A stretch of DNA of 64,000 bases. Source: Triops longicaudatus. Its lineage: Eukaryota > Arthropoda > Branchiopoda > Notostraca > Triopsidae. The notes under the pieces are model-generated. The model was not told the origin of the DNA, made no database searches, and saw only the letters and a list, made by a program, of their open reading frames with translations. Made by a program: the position numbers and the translations under genes. The DNA lies in NCBI GenBank assembly GCA_022885665.1, contig JAGQDJ010000125.1, positions 1-64,000 of the forward strand. Direction: 5' to 3'. This document shows, piece after piece, positions 13,174-26,185 of the stretch (position 1 is its first letter; each line of letters starts with the position of its first letter).

Positions 13174-15770
13174 ACCTATTGTCTTTTCTTATCGCATTCT
13201 TTGACTTCGGACCAATACTCTGGAGTATTTGGGGGAAGTAAACGTGATTTCTTGTAGTTGTATGAAGTACTGTAAGAAAGAAAGACAGAAAAAAGAAGGT
13301 CTTTTGGTGCCAAGGCTTTTAAGTTAAGTAAGTACGTAAGGGAGCCAGTGGACCTTTGGTGTACATATTTTGTTTGTGGGCAGATTTTTGTTATTTCGGT
13401 GATCTGGGAGACGTCTGTTTAAGTATCTCAGCTAGTTACCAAGGCTTGTACTAAGAAAATAGACTGGAGCCCTAAAAATTCCCTTGTGTGGCGTTTTTTC
13501 TTAATATTTTGTCAATTTCTTTGAATCAGCTGTATCATATATTTGAAGGGCGGCCCCTTCCCCTTCGCTGCGCCCCTGGGTGGTCATTCCATCTATTTTT
13601 CGCTCTAAGTATCTGTGTGATCGCGACCGAGTTGGTCGGTACTGTCAACCTAGACCGAATATCCGGATTTGCTCAGAAATGCAGCACGAGATCAAGTGCA
13701 AAGGATACTAGCCATGTAAGGAGCTTAAATATTTACCATTTTGCCGGAAAGTTGTATACAGATCTCTCATAAATAATTTTCTGGAAAGGATTGGATTTCG
13801 AGAATAAGTCACGCCCATTTGTACCCTTAGGGAAAATGCGACCAATAGGGTGTTTGGGTTCGGGTTACTCCTCGCATAGTAGCGCTTTTTCACATATTAG
13901 AGTACTTCACTGAGGTAAAAGTACCGCACGTGAAAGATATCAAATCTACAGGCAAAAATGTTGGTTGGAGTGTTCCATCAGTTTTCAGAACGATTTCCGA
14001 GAAAGGTCGAAATAAGATGTTTTCATTTGACGTTGAAGATATCTCATCCGAAAGTATTTCTTCCCCACTAAACTTTGTGGTGTACGTTCTACTGACTTTA
14101 CGTTGGTAACAGTAAGCGTAGTTGAACCGTATTAAGTTAAAGTAAAAAAAATAATAATAAATCACCGAAGAATAAATGAATGAACTAGTCTGCTATGGTT
14201 TTCAAAGAAAGATTCGCTAAGGGAGAAAGTCTTGAGACGTGGATAGCTGCGAATTTTGCACTGTATACGAAGTGGGAACTGGCAAATTTCCATGTTTTGT
14301 CGTATATTTAACTTGACCGTACTCAGGACTTCAAGCGTTGAAAAGCAGAAGTCTTATTTTCTTCTGAATTTAACGTTCCGCGGAACTCAAGGTCATCTGC
14401 GTTATTTTATTGAATTATACTGTCACCACGATTAAATAATTGAAGTACTCCTGGAATAAAGCAGCGATGGTAATAAAAGTAGTATTGTACGCGTATTACC
14501 TTAGCGATATTGATTTTGGGGTGGTTTCGAATCGTCTTTGCATAGAGGCGAGGAGAAGGTCTGTCCATGGCAAGAGGCTATTTTGTGATGCGTATTTCAG
14601 TTAATCTTGTATTGGTATACCTGGAATGGATCGAAGAAACACAGAGAAGCATCCACGTAGTGGATCATTCACGTGCATCCCTCCCGCTCGTACACAACAT
14701 TTCTTAGTGCCCAGGCCAGCTTTGCTCAGCTAGCTTGAACTTTAATTTCAGTGGTCGACAAGGTACGTGAAAGCTTATTCATCTTTGTAATTTTCACAAC
14801 ATTACAGCGTAATGTTACTTTGCACGATTCATTTAGCACGATTCACAATGCAATTATCATGATTCATTTATCGCTACATTAACCAACGGCAAAAAAATAT
14901 GAGTTTAGTTTACGAAAACATAGATGCGGTACAAGTGCAATAATACGTATAATAAACAAATGAAAATACTTCAAAATTTAACATCATTTTTGTCATTCTA
15001 GAAGTTCGCAATCACTGCAACAAACATTTACCGGATGAGATTGAATTATTTAACGTTTCAATCTCTCATACAGAAACAAGCTTTAACCTTGTCCTCAGTA
15101 GTGTAGAAATAATTAAGAACATTTATTAAGCATTAAAGAATGTAGCTCTCCTTTAAAAGCAGTAAAATGTATTAGTGAGATTTAACAAGGAAAAGTAGCT
15201 ATAATTGTCATCCGTGAGAAAAAGAAAAGATTGTTCGGAGAAGCTGCACGAAGTTCCTCGCCTTAGTGGCGGACTTTGTCAACTGGCCAATACCGAGCTA
15301 AAAATATATACACTTGTTGAGGTTAGGAGCCGCCGAAAGAAAAACTGCAAAGACAACCCAGTATTTTGGCAGTATGTATTATGACATAGTTCATATTTAT
15401 TATAATTAATCTTCCTGCCTTAAGACTACGCAGTTGTAACTGAATCAGCGAAGGTCGAAGCAGGAGTGCCGCGCCGACTCACTGAATTTGTCACAAACCT
15501 CGCTGAATAATCAAAGACCTATAAATTCTTAATTTTGTGTCCTAAATAAATCAATTTTTATTTTGTAACATTGATTGCTAGCGTGATCTCTGTCCTTGTG
15601 CCCGGGGTCCTTCATGCATTCGTTATTGTGTAATAAATGATTACGCGTCGTTACTTCTCACTCGAGAGAATTATCTTAGTTACGTTTTAAACAGTGTCAT
15701 AATTGTCTGCGAACTACATATTTTCTCAATAATACTCACGGACTTTCTAATACAGGTTATTTCAAGGAAA
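13174..15770. other. intergenic NELF-A to ebony
   Basis: About 2.6 kb with the NELF-A 3' UTR at the left. At the right, a probable 5' UTR splice acceptor lies just before the ebony start (TACAG at 15751-15755). A GC-rich patch at 13545-13578 resembles an hAT transposon terminus on the minus strand. No gene seen. Confidence 0.55.
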
Positions 15771-18700
15771 ATGGCAACTGTTGACGAGACGTCCCTAATA
15801 TCCGGTCCACTGGTGGCGTCCTCTGTTTTAAAGGCCGAAATCCATCGCGTGTTTGAACAAAGCCTTACCCAGCATGGGAATCAATTGGGAGAAACAACTG
15901 CAGTCTTGGATGACATGGGTCGCTTAACCTTCAATGAGCTGAATGGCTTAGCCAATCGTTTGGCTCGTTGCATGTGCAGCGCTATTAAATCATCGCCCCA
16001 GGCTACCAACGCTGACGGTGACTACATCATTGCCATCTGTGGTCCGCCTTCGAAGCAAGTCATTGTGGCTTTGTTAGCCATCCTCAAGGCAGGCGCTGGG
16101 TATCTGCCTTTAGATCCTACATTTCCTGCCCGGCGTTTGGCTTACATTCTCAATGAAGCTAAGCCAGCTCTCGTGTTGTCGTGTCAAGGCCCGCACGACA
16201 CGCTTGTCGAGGCCCGGGCTATGCTGGAGTACGAGCCGATTGTATGGGAGTTGGATGACGTTCAGCTAGAAGCCAATTCTGACAATTTGACTGACGAAAT
16301 AATGCTGAAATGTTCTGGCTTGGGAGAAAAATCTCGCTTAGTGACGGTATTGTATACTTCGGGTAGCACCGGAAACCCTAAGGGAGTTAGGTTACCCCAT
16401 GCCGTTGTTCTCGCTCGCTTGGGTTGGCAGTGGCGCCATCTACCATTTAATAACGACGACGTCTGTTGCTGGAAAACGGCGTTGACCTTTGTGGACGCTG
16501 TAACGGAAATCTGGTCACCACTTCTTAAAGGCGTGCGTCTCGTAATTCTTAGCAAAGCCCAAGTTCAGGATCCAGAATTATTAATCGAAAAACTGGAAGA
16601 ACACGGCGTTACGCGTTTAGTCCTCGTGCCTTCGCTGCTCAACAGTATCCTGGCTACCCTAAAAGCTGCCTCGAGGCCGAAGAATCTTACCCTGAAGGAA
16701 CAACAATTCCGTAGTGAACTGATCGAAGATTTAACCAAACTTTCTGGGTACAGCGGTGGGAGCCATCGCCTCCAGCACTTGAAGCTTTGGGTCTGCAGTG
16801 GCGAAATCTTGTCCAAGGATTTGCTGCTGAGCTTTTTCGAAAGTTTCCCCGAGGGTCATACGGTTTATAATTTCTACGGGAGTACCGAAGTAATGGGAGA
16901 CGTTACTTACATTGCGTTCAAGAACCGTAAGGAAGCTGAAATTTTGTTGGTTGACAATAAAGTACCAATAGGTAGTTTTCGGTTATTTTTGTTAGAAACA
17001 GGTATTCAATTTATGGCATTTTTTTTCAACAGGAGTGCCTTTGGATAATTGCGTCATCTATTTGTTGAATTCTGAACTAAAATTGGTACCTGAAGGAGAA
17101 ATAGGAGAAATGTACGTGGCCGGAGCCCACGTGGCAGCCGGGTACGTTAACGGCCGGGAAAAGTTCCGTTTCTTGGCAAACCCTATTGAAAGCCGTCCAG
17201 GTAATTTGGCAAATGCACCAAATACGTGCATAAAAGTCGTAGAAAATAGAGGATAATATTAAAAACACGAGAAACTGGGCCACCACGTAGAAAATTGTCA
17301 TAGGGGGAGCCAGGTTTCATTGTTCGTAATTATCTGTTTCTGAAACGTTACTGCTGTATACTGCTGTAGCTTAGCTAATTCGCCTTATTTGCCGGATTGA
17401 TGATTATTTAAATTGTCCATTAATTCCTAGATTTCAAATTTAATTAATTCAATTACATAGGAGATTATTAATTATTACGTAAAATAGGCTACGAGACAGT
17501 TTTCCGTACTGGCGACTTTGCCCGGCTAGTTTCGACTACTTACGGTTGGCTTGTGGTATTCGAAGGACGCGTGGATTCTCAAATTAAAGTTCGTGGCCAC
17601 CGCATCGACTTAAGCGAGATTGAATCAGCTTTGACTAAACATTCAAAGGTGGATAAAGTAGTCGTACTATGCTACAAACCCGGAACGTTAGAGCAAGTAA
17701 GTGGCCTGTTAAATTTTCTTTAGTAAAAGTTAATATTTTCTGAGTTTTTTTTAGAAAATTGTGGCATTCCTTACCGTTAAAAACGGCCTTGCTGAAAGTG
17801 ATATACTGAACTATTTGCGTACAATTTTACCGGCTTATGCCATGCCTGAAATAGCTATTGTGCCCCACATTCCCTTGCTCGTGAACGGCAAAACTGATCG
17901 GCAGTCTTTGCTTCTGCACTTCGAAACGTCTTTGGAAAGTACATCAAAATATTTTAATTGAATTAAAATTAAATAATTTAATCACCTGTAATTCATTCAT
18001 CAAGACCGGTTGAACGAAAACGTTGTCTTTGATGTAAACACCGTGGAACCCAATCAACGCCCTCTGGTGATTAAGTTTATGCAAGCATTAACGGAAGTGG
18101 TGGGCCATCCCCGAATTACGTCGCTGGATGTCAATTTTTTCGACATTGGTGGAAATTCCTTGAATGCTGTTAGCATGGTGACCAAACTTCGCGATCAGGC
18201 ATTATTCATCAGTAATTACTTTCTGTCCTATCCTAATTTGCTAACGGAATATATATATTTAACGTACAGAGGTGTCGGATTTCCTTAATTCCAATTCCTT
18301 GAAAGAAATCGTTAACTCTATATCATCCGAGCCGAAAAACTGCGTATCTTCAGACAGTGATAATGATTTTATTGTGGAGAGTCTCACCCCTGCTATCAAA
18401 TCGGACGCAATCAGGTATACCAGGCTGATTTTATATGTACGACATATGACTGATTTTGCACTTTTTTATTACCAAGTTCCTAATTTAGACATAACCTCGA
18501 TAGTTTTAATATGTATTTTCAATGGATTTTTATAATTTTAGTACCAGAAGATTTTAGACATTAATTGTCTCTCTATTAAGGATTATTGCTAGCAGTTTTT
18601 CCGAACGTGGGGACCTGGAACTTCTGACTGGAGCGACTTACGAGGATTTCGAGCAATTGGTGAATCAGATGTGGCCGCATATCCTGAGCAACAACTTGGG

Positions 18701-19363
18701 GTTTGATTAGGAGCACACTTACCACCATTTTGCTTAAAGACTGCTTCTCTCAGTTTTGCCCTTAAGAGTACTACTGGAGAAGTGGCCAGCATTTCCTTCA
18801 ACTCGGACATGTTCAAACCCGTGCCTATGCGGATGCCGAGTAAGCGCATTGCCTACGTGTTTGATCTGATTGACGACGTTGAAGCTACAATTCAGTAAGA
18901 TTGTCCAGCTTGCATATTTTAGATTTCTTGGGATTAAACTCATCATTACATTTTTGTTTTTTCAGCGATAAAATACCTCAGGGTCCGAATCTCGTACTCC
19001 ATGGCCAAATGATGGGAACAGACTCAAAGTACAGTGCCCAAGAAAATGTATTGCTTATTGAGAAAATGGAACTTGAAGTATTGCGTTTGGCACGGCAACG
19101 TGGCTTTAAAGCTGTGTTGACTACCAATACGAGCAATCTGACTCAAGTGAGTGTTTGCTTTATTTTCTTTATTTTTGAATGATATAACGGAAAGAGTAAC
19201 CATACTAACAATGTCTTTTTAGCAACTGTGTGATGAAGTCCTGGGCTACGAAATTTTGACCGAATACCAAGTGCAGAATTATGTCGCTAAGGACGGGACC
19301 CGACCTTTTATTCATGCTCCTCCCACCCAGCGGATTGTGTGCACCATACGACATTTGGATTAA
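15771..19363 (+). CDS. ebony: Ebony, beta-alanyl-dopamine/histamine synthase
   Basis: An NRPS-like ligase that activates beta-alanine with ATP and couples it to amines such as dopamine (NBAD for cuticle) and histamine (carcinine in glia). Ten exons: 15771-16971, 17033-17200, 17488-17696, 17755-17938, 18005-18211, 18270-18414, 18581-18700, 18754-18894, 18966-19146 and 19223-19363. They encode 898 residues (Drosophila Ebony is about 880). The adenylation domain shows YTSGSTGNPKG (195-205), YNFYGSTE (366-373), FRTGD near 462-466 and the NGK lysine near 572. The carrier domain has GGNSL with the phosphopantetheine Ser near 639. The C-terminal acyltransferase-like region ends with TTNTSNLTQ and KDGTRPF, as in insect Ebony. 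The acceptor AG at 15754-15755 suggests a 5' UTR intron. Introns and the Ebony-type C-terminus argue against a bacterial NRPS. Confidence 0.95.
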
Positions 19364-20662
19364 TCCTGTTGTGAATTTTGGGAATGGGCGTCCTTTGAAC
19401 GTACGCTGCACTAGGGAGTGGCTAGTTTTACAGTACCTGGACAACTCGACGTCTAACGTTGAAAGATGGTAGTCGTCGTGATTTAGGTGTCTTATAATGT
19501 AACAAAAACCAAACAGGGAATTTTATCATATGCTTTATATCCATGTTAGGGAAATATTTACGGAGCTTCTTTAGGACGTTAGTGTACAATATTGCATCAG
19601 TGCCGTAAAAAATTCAAACCAGCACACAGGGTAGGTGGAAACCCACGCCCCCTTTTTCTAGTACTTTTAAATGAACTGCATATACTGTATACAATCCTAA
19701 AATACAATAAATACGCAAATATAAGCCGAAAAGCTCAGTTCACATACCCGGAACTGGTTCGCTTTAAATCTGTGAGTTCTCCCAACGGGTGTCAAAACTG
19801 GTGATAGATTTCACTCCTTTCGACAAGAAAGTAAATGTATCTTAATTTTTTTCTATAATCTAAATCTGAACACAATAATGACTAAATTTCAGCAAAATTC
19901 AGGGATTTTTTTAAAAAGTGCCTTATGAAATCAAACTGATATTACATAGGGCAAACGAAATAAAATTAAGTTATCTAATTCAAAAGAAAAATACAAAAAT
20001 GAACTTCCTACATTCGTGGTGCTGTTCCATTTGACTGGCCCCTAGTTGAACAGATTATTAGCTTGCGAACAGAGAGAGAAGTTTTTTTCAAATTGTCAGA
20101 AAGTCTTACAGGAACTGTTCTTTCCTTAAACAAAGGGAACTTTTACAAGCGGAAGAGGTATTGTGTACGTTACAGGGTTGCCCAAAGTAGAATTTACGGA
20201 CAGCTCAGCATAGGGGCGAATGCCCTAATATATCATGCGAAGATTCGCACAGAATGGCTTTGGGTGGATTTACACTGTGTCGCTTATATCTCTTACTGGT
20301 GTGGTGAGCTATCGCGTAGCGAATCGTCACTCTAGCGCTGGCGTGGCGAACTGTCAGGATTAGTAAAAGCTGGTAAAAGCTAAGTTTTAGCGTGGTAAAC
20401 CATCTCTTACCTGGGTAGAAAATGTAGAATTATATTTTTTATGTTGAACAGTTTATCATGCAATAGTTAAATGTAGATGATATTTGAGGCTATGTATGGC
20501 ACTTAATCTGGTTCCATGGGATTACGAATTCGAAATATTTATCTTTTTTGCTATTCAGGTGCCCTCTGGTGAAGGTTCTAACAACATAATAAGCTGGATG
20601 CTTTTATTGCGTAGTTCCAACGACAGTTGCTTGGTGTTTCAGTTGAATTAAACAACACAAAA
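19364..20662. other. intergenic ebony to POLDIP3-like
   Basis: Contains the ebony 3' UTR; AATAAA-type hexamers occur near 19706. Short open frames at 19592-19804 and 20063-20335 have no recognisable motif or splice partner. Otherwise nothing seen. Confidence 0.6.
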
Positions 20663-22281
20663 ATGGACGCAAGTTTGGATGAAATAATTAAGAAAAACCC
20701 CAAGAAGTTTGGGTTGAGGAAGAATAAAGTTGGAGGGTAAGTAGTTCGTTCTTATTTGAAAAAACACTTCTTATTTTAAGAAAACTGTTTAACTCGCCTT
20801 TTCTGTTCATTTGCAGGGGTGCCGTTGGTAAAGCGAACAAACAACGACAGCTGAAGGCCAACAAAACGAATGCACAATCACCACTTAAACGAAACGCTGT
20901 TAAAAAGGGCCGTGTGCAGAAACGCGGTAAAGCTAACGGTAATGCAGCCGGCTTAACAACTACTCCCAAGAAAACGGGCTTGACAACTAAAAAAGTCAAA
21001 GATGCCCGTCTCAAACTTCTCCAGAAGAAAACACAGAAAATTACTGATGCCAGGGAACGCATTGCCTCTCGCATAACTGACGCCAGAGAGAAGCTTGATA
21101 AAATGCACCAAGCTGACAAGAGACCTGTACGACTCGCTATGCTTTTTACCGATTTTTCATTAGTTGCACGCAGTTCAACACTGCTGCGGCCGATGAAATT
21201 TGGCAATAAATACCGTATTAACATCGTTTCGTTAATTCGTGTGTGTCTTTCAGGGGCTGTTAACTTCCAAGAACAGAAATAAGGGCCTCAAACCATTGGG
21301 CCGCAGCAATACTCTCGTTGTCAGCCAATCCCGGGGCGGACGTCGTGACGTCGCTGCCATGCCCGTAAATAGCTTCACACGAGCGCTAGCAAGCGCCCTT
21401 ACCCCTCCTCAACCCTTGGTGAAGAGCGTCCACAGAAGACCAGATGGTTACTCTTATGTTACGCCAGGTGATTTCCCCCTTGGCTTTGAGAAAAATTTTC
21501 GCTCATTTTCTTCTGATTTGTACTGTCAGATCCATATCATTTGACTCGAACGATACAGAACGCCGTGCCGATCAAACGAACGATAAGAAATACGCCCCGC
21601 GTTACTCATGACGCCATGGATGAGGATGAAGATATGGACTACGGTGACGCCCCCTACATGCCACCGCCCCCGAAACTCCAATCCTTGCGAGCAAACGACA
21701 AGCGTACCAGCGTACGCTCACGCTTGGACACAAGCTCGAGCGCAGGTCACAAAGTGTATGTGACCAATTTACATCCTAACGTATCTGAAGAAGATATTGT
21801 GGTAAGTTTAGAACAAATGCATTTGCAAGACTGGACTAATGAGGATGTTTTTTGTAACATATAGGAACTTTTTGGCGATATTGGAGTATTGGTAAAAGCC
21901 GAGCTTACACGACCCGGCCAAGCAGAGATTGTCTACACAAATCGCTCAGACGCTTTGCGTGCAGTGGAAGTCTACCATAACCGTTTGTTGGATTCACTCC
22001 CCATGAAATGCAGCTTGGCCCAGCCTACTTTACCCAGCTCAAGTTCTTTGGAGTCTACTCACAGGTTAATGAGCATGAGCTGTTGAAAAAGAAGGAAAAC
22101 TAACCAAGTTCTGTATTATAGGCCTGCTCAAGGACCAACTGGTACCGTGGAACTACCTCGCAGCGGTAAAGCTAATGTTCAGCCCGACATCGGTGCAATC
22201 CACAAAGCTCTTTTCAGTAAAAATGGAACCAAATCGTCTCAATCGTTTACAGTAACGTTGCCTAAACAATCCAAAAAGTGA
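20663..22281 (+). CDS. Poldip3: POLDIP3/SKAR-like RNA-binding protein
   Basis: In other animals POLDIP3 (SKAR, PDIP46) is a nuclear exon-junction/TREX-associated RRM protein linking spliced mRNA to export and S6K1-dependent translation. Six exons: 20663-20736, 20817-21126, 21254-21467, 21530-21801, 21865-22064 and 22122-22281; 409 residues. The N-terminus has MDASLDEIIKK, matching the ISLDELI-type start. The basic part contains the characteristic DAR repeats (KDARLKL, TDARERI, TDAREKL). Residues about 273-345 form the RRM: KVYVTNLHPNVSEEDI, ELFGDIG, GQAEIVY, LDSLPMKCSL. The C-terminus retains the DIGAIHKALF motif. It is shorter in the linker than the vertebrate protein. Its 3' end converges on PGS1. 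Identification rests on the DAR repeats plus the RRM. Confidence 0.9.
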
Positions 22282-22356
22282 ATCCAAACCGGCAACCTCC
22301 CACCGAGTAAAATCTTCGGTTTAATTATTCAATATACAGCAAAGTTGTTGCAAAGA

Positions 22357-22362
22357 AATAAA
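22357..22362 (+). terminator. polyadenylation signal of POLDIP3-like gene
   Basis: AATAAA 76 nt after the stop codon, the only canonical hexamer in the short gap before the convergent PGS1 stop at 22411. Confidence 0.65.
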
Positions 22363-22410
22363 ATTCTCGCGATTTTAAGCAGTCTATTTTGTACATTTCT
22401 TCATTGGTGC

Positions 22411-24886
22411 CTAAAAGAATATCTTAATGACTCGAATAACAATCTTGACCCACATAGGAACCACACGATCGGGTTGTAGGAAAGTCTCCGCATTTACGTC
22501 TTCGGAACGTGACCACAGATCCGCTTGCTCTTTATGCAACTGGCTCTGCAGAGATGGGTTAACGGTGACTATGGCTAACTGACTTTCTAGATCACGATAC
22601 ACTGAGCGGTAACCTGAAAGAAGTAATAATTAAGAACGAAGTAAATAATTAAAACTAAATCGCTCTGTCGCCGGTTATCAAAAGAGACGATGTGAAAAAT
22701 CTTTGAACATAATATCAACTCCCTTTTACGGCTGGTACGGAATAAAACGCTTCTCGACATGTTATACAATTTGAAACGAGAGCCAAAGCCCTTAAACAGC
22801 CTATAAGGCTCGTCAGAACCTGACGATCGAAAATAAAAAGTGATATAAAGTAAACTGGCGACAAAGACAGTATATCTAGAATTTTGAATGTGAACATAAC
22901 AAATTATGGTCACAACATTACTATAGGTTGCTGGCAGCATGTCGAAAAATGAAGTCACAGAACGACATTTTCCATAATAAGTTGCTAAACCGAGCTTGAG
23001 GCAAGTCATATGAACGCAGCTTCAGCGATTTGCAACTAAACTTACCGAAATTTGGGGAACCAATGAGGGTAAGGACAGGCAATCCCGACTGAAAATACAA
23101 CCACAATCCTTTTGCATGGAATGTCCACATATTCCGTCTATATTCCATTAGCCTAATCCGATGTGAGACCAACAGATATCGCAAACGTTGAAAAAATTCG
23201 AAGGCTAGCTGAGTATACGCTGCAGGAATGGATCCGGCAAAGCCTTTTGCTCCAAGGAATCCGTTCGCCTACACAGCAAATGGAAAAATTAGCGTAAATA
23301 ATATTTGCAATGTTAAGCACCTTTATTCGTAAGTACGGCTTTACATAGTAGGTATGAATTAGCTTTCTATTTTTTAAATAAATCTTTCTTTCTTTACCGT
23401 TGGATGCGCCATTACGATATCAAACGTCGCTTCAGATCCCAATATCGTGTCCATATAGTCTGGCGTAAGGTTGAAGTACCCGCTAGCTAATTTAATATGT
23501 GATCCATGGGGCGCATTTTGGAGTACTGCCTTCGTAACTTGACTATCGCAGTAAATTCCCAATTGGCCCATTTGGATTAAAGGAAATATCCATGTATCAC
23601 CGGCCTTGGAAGGTTTAAACGTCTCTTCAACGTTCCTTTTGTAGCTGTCGTAGCTGTTTCTGATTTTCTGGTGGGCATGTTGCACAAAGACAGCTTTGGA
23701 GTGCCTGTAGGGATGAATGGGCCAATTTGGATGAAGACTGAGCTCGTCACTCGAGTTTAACTGGAAACAGAACTCGGACACGGTGTCAACCAATTGGTCA
23801 TAAAAGTCCGCTAACGGGGGACAGTCTTTGATCATTATGTAACGATCTTGTCGGTTGGTGAAGTAATCATGACTCAAGTTTGCCCTGCAAAAGTTGAACA
23901 AGTTTAGATGAGTGACTGAATCTCGCTTCTTCATCTAGGTCCTTTGCCTGGACAAGCTCTCTTACCCGCTTATTATAAGAGTATCATCAATGAGGTAGAC
24001 TTTCATATGCTGCACACCAATCGTTTCGTTGTAACGCTCGGGCATTATCCATTTTAACAAACCACGAAGGACTGGAGTGTGATATAAGGCAACCTAGGGG
24101 CATAAAGTTATGGGAATTTTTGCGGTATTTTTACGAGTTGATTGATACGTTACTCTGGCTGTTTGGCTTGAAGAAGCTAAAAGAGGTAAAAGCATCGTCC
24201 GTGAATTAACTTTCCCCCGAGAACCGCGCGAATAGTCCAATAAAATGTTGACTTTAAGCTGCGAGTTGCTTCGCAACCTTTCATGAACGCCATTAACCTA
24301 CAAGAATCTTTTAACATACTTAAAAAATATAAAATAAAATAAATTTCTCTGTTAATAATCAACGTAGGTTTTCTCCTACAGTTGGTTCCTTAACAGACAC
24401 AATCGAGAATAGTTTCCTTGCGATTTCACAATATTACTAATTCTTGTTCCAGGTGTCCTGTTCCCAAATATAAAGAGGCAAAGGTTATTCTCTTCTGAGC
24501 AGAGGATACTTTTTCCTTTAAGGTATCATAAAAATCCGTGGGGGTCGAAAGAACTTGAACCTAAGGAAAAAATATACAAATTAATTTAAAGATTTACTTT
24601 ACAAAAGTTAAAAATAAGGACCTTAACAAATATATATAAAAATTATACTGTCGTTTAAGGGAATACTAACCTGAGATCCACTAACTTGAAAACAAGGGGC
24701 ATCTCTGAAGAGAAACGTGAAATATTCCAAGGCAGAAAATTCGCTGTTGAAGGAGCTGTTCGTTCTCATAGTTGTTTTAGTTCGCGTGATTCGGAACAGA
24801 CTGTGACAATTATCCATTCGGTTTCTGCTTGAGCGTCCCAAGGAAAGAACACACTTCCCAGCGATTAAAATTTTCCTTAGAACCAT
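22411..24886 (-). CDS. Pgs1: PGS1, CDP-DAG--glycerol-3-phosphate phosphatidyltransferase
   Basis: The mitochondrial enzyme that makes phosphatidylglycerophosphate from CDP-diacylglycerol and glycerol-3-phosphate, the committed step to cardiolipin. Seven minus-strand exons: 24886-24671, 24560-24438, 24297-24154, 24093-23966, 23884-23398, 23268-23046 and 22613-22411; 507 residues (human 556). The N-terminus MVLRKILIAGKCVLSLGRSS is basic and amphipathic, as expected of a mitochondrial targeting peptide. Phospholipase-D-type motif 1 is HMKVYLID (about 190-197) and motif 2 is FHAKGLWLY (from about 416). Other family blocks are SLYLGTGHLEQEL, LLDYSRGSRGK, ANLSHDYFTNRQDRY, SGYFNLT and LTLIGSPNFGYRSV. 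The protein ends in IKIFF, like the human IKNFF end. It is divergent from the MXRA7-like gene (770 nt apart) and convergent with the POLDIP3-like gene. Confidence 0.95.
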
Positions 24887-25656
24887 TTGGGAATAAAACG
24901 TATTTACAGAAATGAAACAGCTGGAAACGAGCGCTTCGCAGCACTTAACTTTACAAGTGGCACAGAACACAATTGTGCGTGGCACCTAATAAAATTTTTC
25001 CCTGTAACTGCGGGGGAACGAGATTGTGCCACAACGTTTGTTTATATTAGAACACAATTAAATGCACAGTTTGTGTGGTTTTTATTGTTTTGTATCACGT
25101 GTTTTGACTGAGCGCTAGAACGCTCTGTTCCTGGAACACAACGCGCTGCATTCAAACAATTATTTTGTGTTAAATTTATAAGCAAACGAAAATTAAACAC
25201 GTTTCGTTGTTGTCATATGTGCTTCTTCTTATTTCGAAATACTATATCGTAAATCGTGTTCCGTTGTCGTATACTTTATTGCGTTCTGTTCGTTATTTTT
25301 TGCTGCCCAGCTTTATTCTTGTCCATTAAAGGGCTTATATTCTCGCTTGGAGTTGACGAAAAATGAAGAGTGCAACCCTTGCGACACACAAACTAGTAAA
25401 TCAGACAAGATGCGATATTTAATTTCGTACCAAGCATAGGTTTTATCATAAGAACTTAAAGACGCTTTCAAATATTTCATGTCTCTTTTAGAATTGCGTT
25501 ATACGAGACTCGCTTAAAGCGAACCTTTGTGAAGTGCAACAACCTCGGATAGACTCTCATCCTAGGTAGTCTCCCCTATGTCCGTGTTTTCAACAAGGAT
25601 TTGACAGTAAACAAATATTCCGTATGTAGCGCACATAATTAGCTTGACGTAGGATA
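24887..25656. promoter_or_regulatory. shared upstream region of PGS1 and MXRA7-like genes
   Basis: A 770-nt gap between two divergent start codons, so both 5' UTRs and promoters must lie here. No TATA box is placed convincingly for either gene. The split-promoter reading is inference from orientation only. Confidence 0.45.
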
Positions 25657-26185
25657 ATGGAGTATTCTGACGTTACGTTTATTCTCGACACGATTGTGTT
25701 ATTCTCATTTTTGATTTGCATAGTGTCTATGATATGGTTTAACCGTCGTCCTTTACCTGCGTCGAATAGCAACAAAAACACTGTTGGAGTAAAACTTAGA
25801 TGCATTATCTTTAATAATACATTTTTCATATGACCTTTTATACTAGGCGGCCAAAGAATGTGGTGAAAATCAAGTACAGAACGAATTGGACAAAAAACCT
25901 TTAACTGTCGACCCTCATCATATTCCCGGACATTTGAAAAGAACTCAGCAGAAGATAATAGAAAACCAAATTAAGTCGCAAATGAGCGAAGAAGACGTGG
26001 AACGTGAGATGAGGTATTATTTACTTCTATAGTAATAACATTCGTATTTAATGTTCTTTTATTATTGTAGAATACAAAAGGAGCAAATTGAAGCTATTAA
26101 ACGCCTACTTGAAAAAGATTCCAGTTTATTTGGTGAAAGTTCTCTTGAGGAAATGAAAGAACAACTTCGTCTGTATGGACTGTAA
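25657..26185 (+). CDS. Mxra7: MXRA7-like single-pass membrane protein
   Basis: Three exons (25657-25788, 25847-26013, 26071-26185) encode 137 residues. The N-terminus has one hydrophobic segment (about residues 8-28, including FILDTIVLFSFLICIVSMIW) followed by RR, a type-III or signal-anchor arrangement. The C-terminal half matches the conserved part of matrix-remodeling-associated protein 7: HHIPGHLK, QMSEEDVEREMRIQKEQIEA, SLFG and the ending EEMKEQLRLYGL. It is shorter than human MXRA7 (about 200 residues) because the Pro/Glu-rich linker is nearly absent. The helical C-terminus is probably cytosolic. The molecular role is poorly known in any animal; none is asserted here. Confidence 0.82.

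Noticed and set aside
16262..16816. Minus-strand frames opposite ebony exon 1
   Set aside because: Shadows of a well-identified coding exon with no motif of their own.
18198..18203. GC donor after LRDQ in ebony
   Set aside because: The GT donor 14 nt later (18212) keeps phase with the next exon and gives the right Ebony spacing before VSDFL.
15771..19363. A bacterial NRPS acquired by horizontal transfer
   Set aside because: The gene has nine introns typical of its neighbours and the Ebony-specific C-terminal region, so it is the native arthropod enzyme.
20688..21224. 178-codon minus-strand frame
   Set aside because: Antisense shadow of POLDIP3-like exons 1-2, where the Lys/Ala-rich sense frame yields a long complementary frame.
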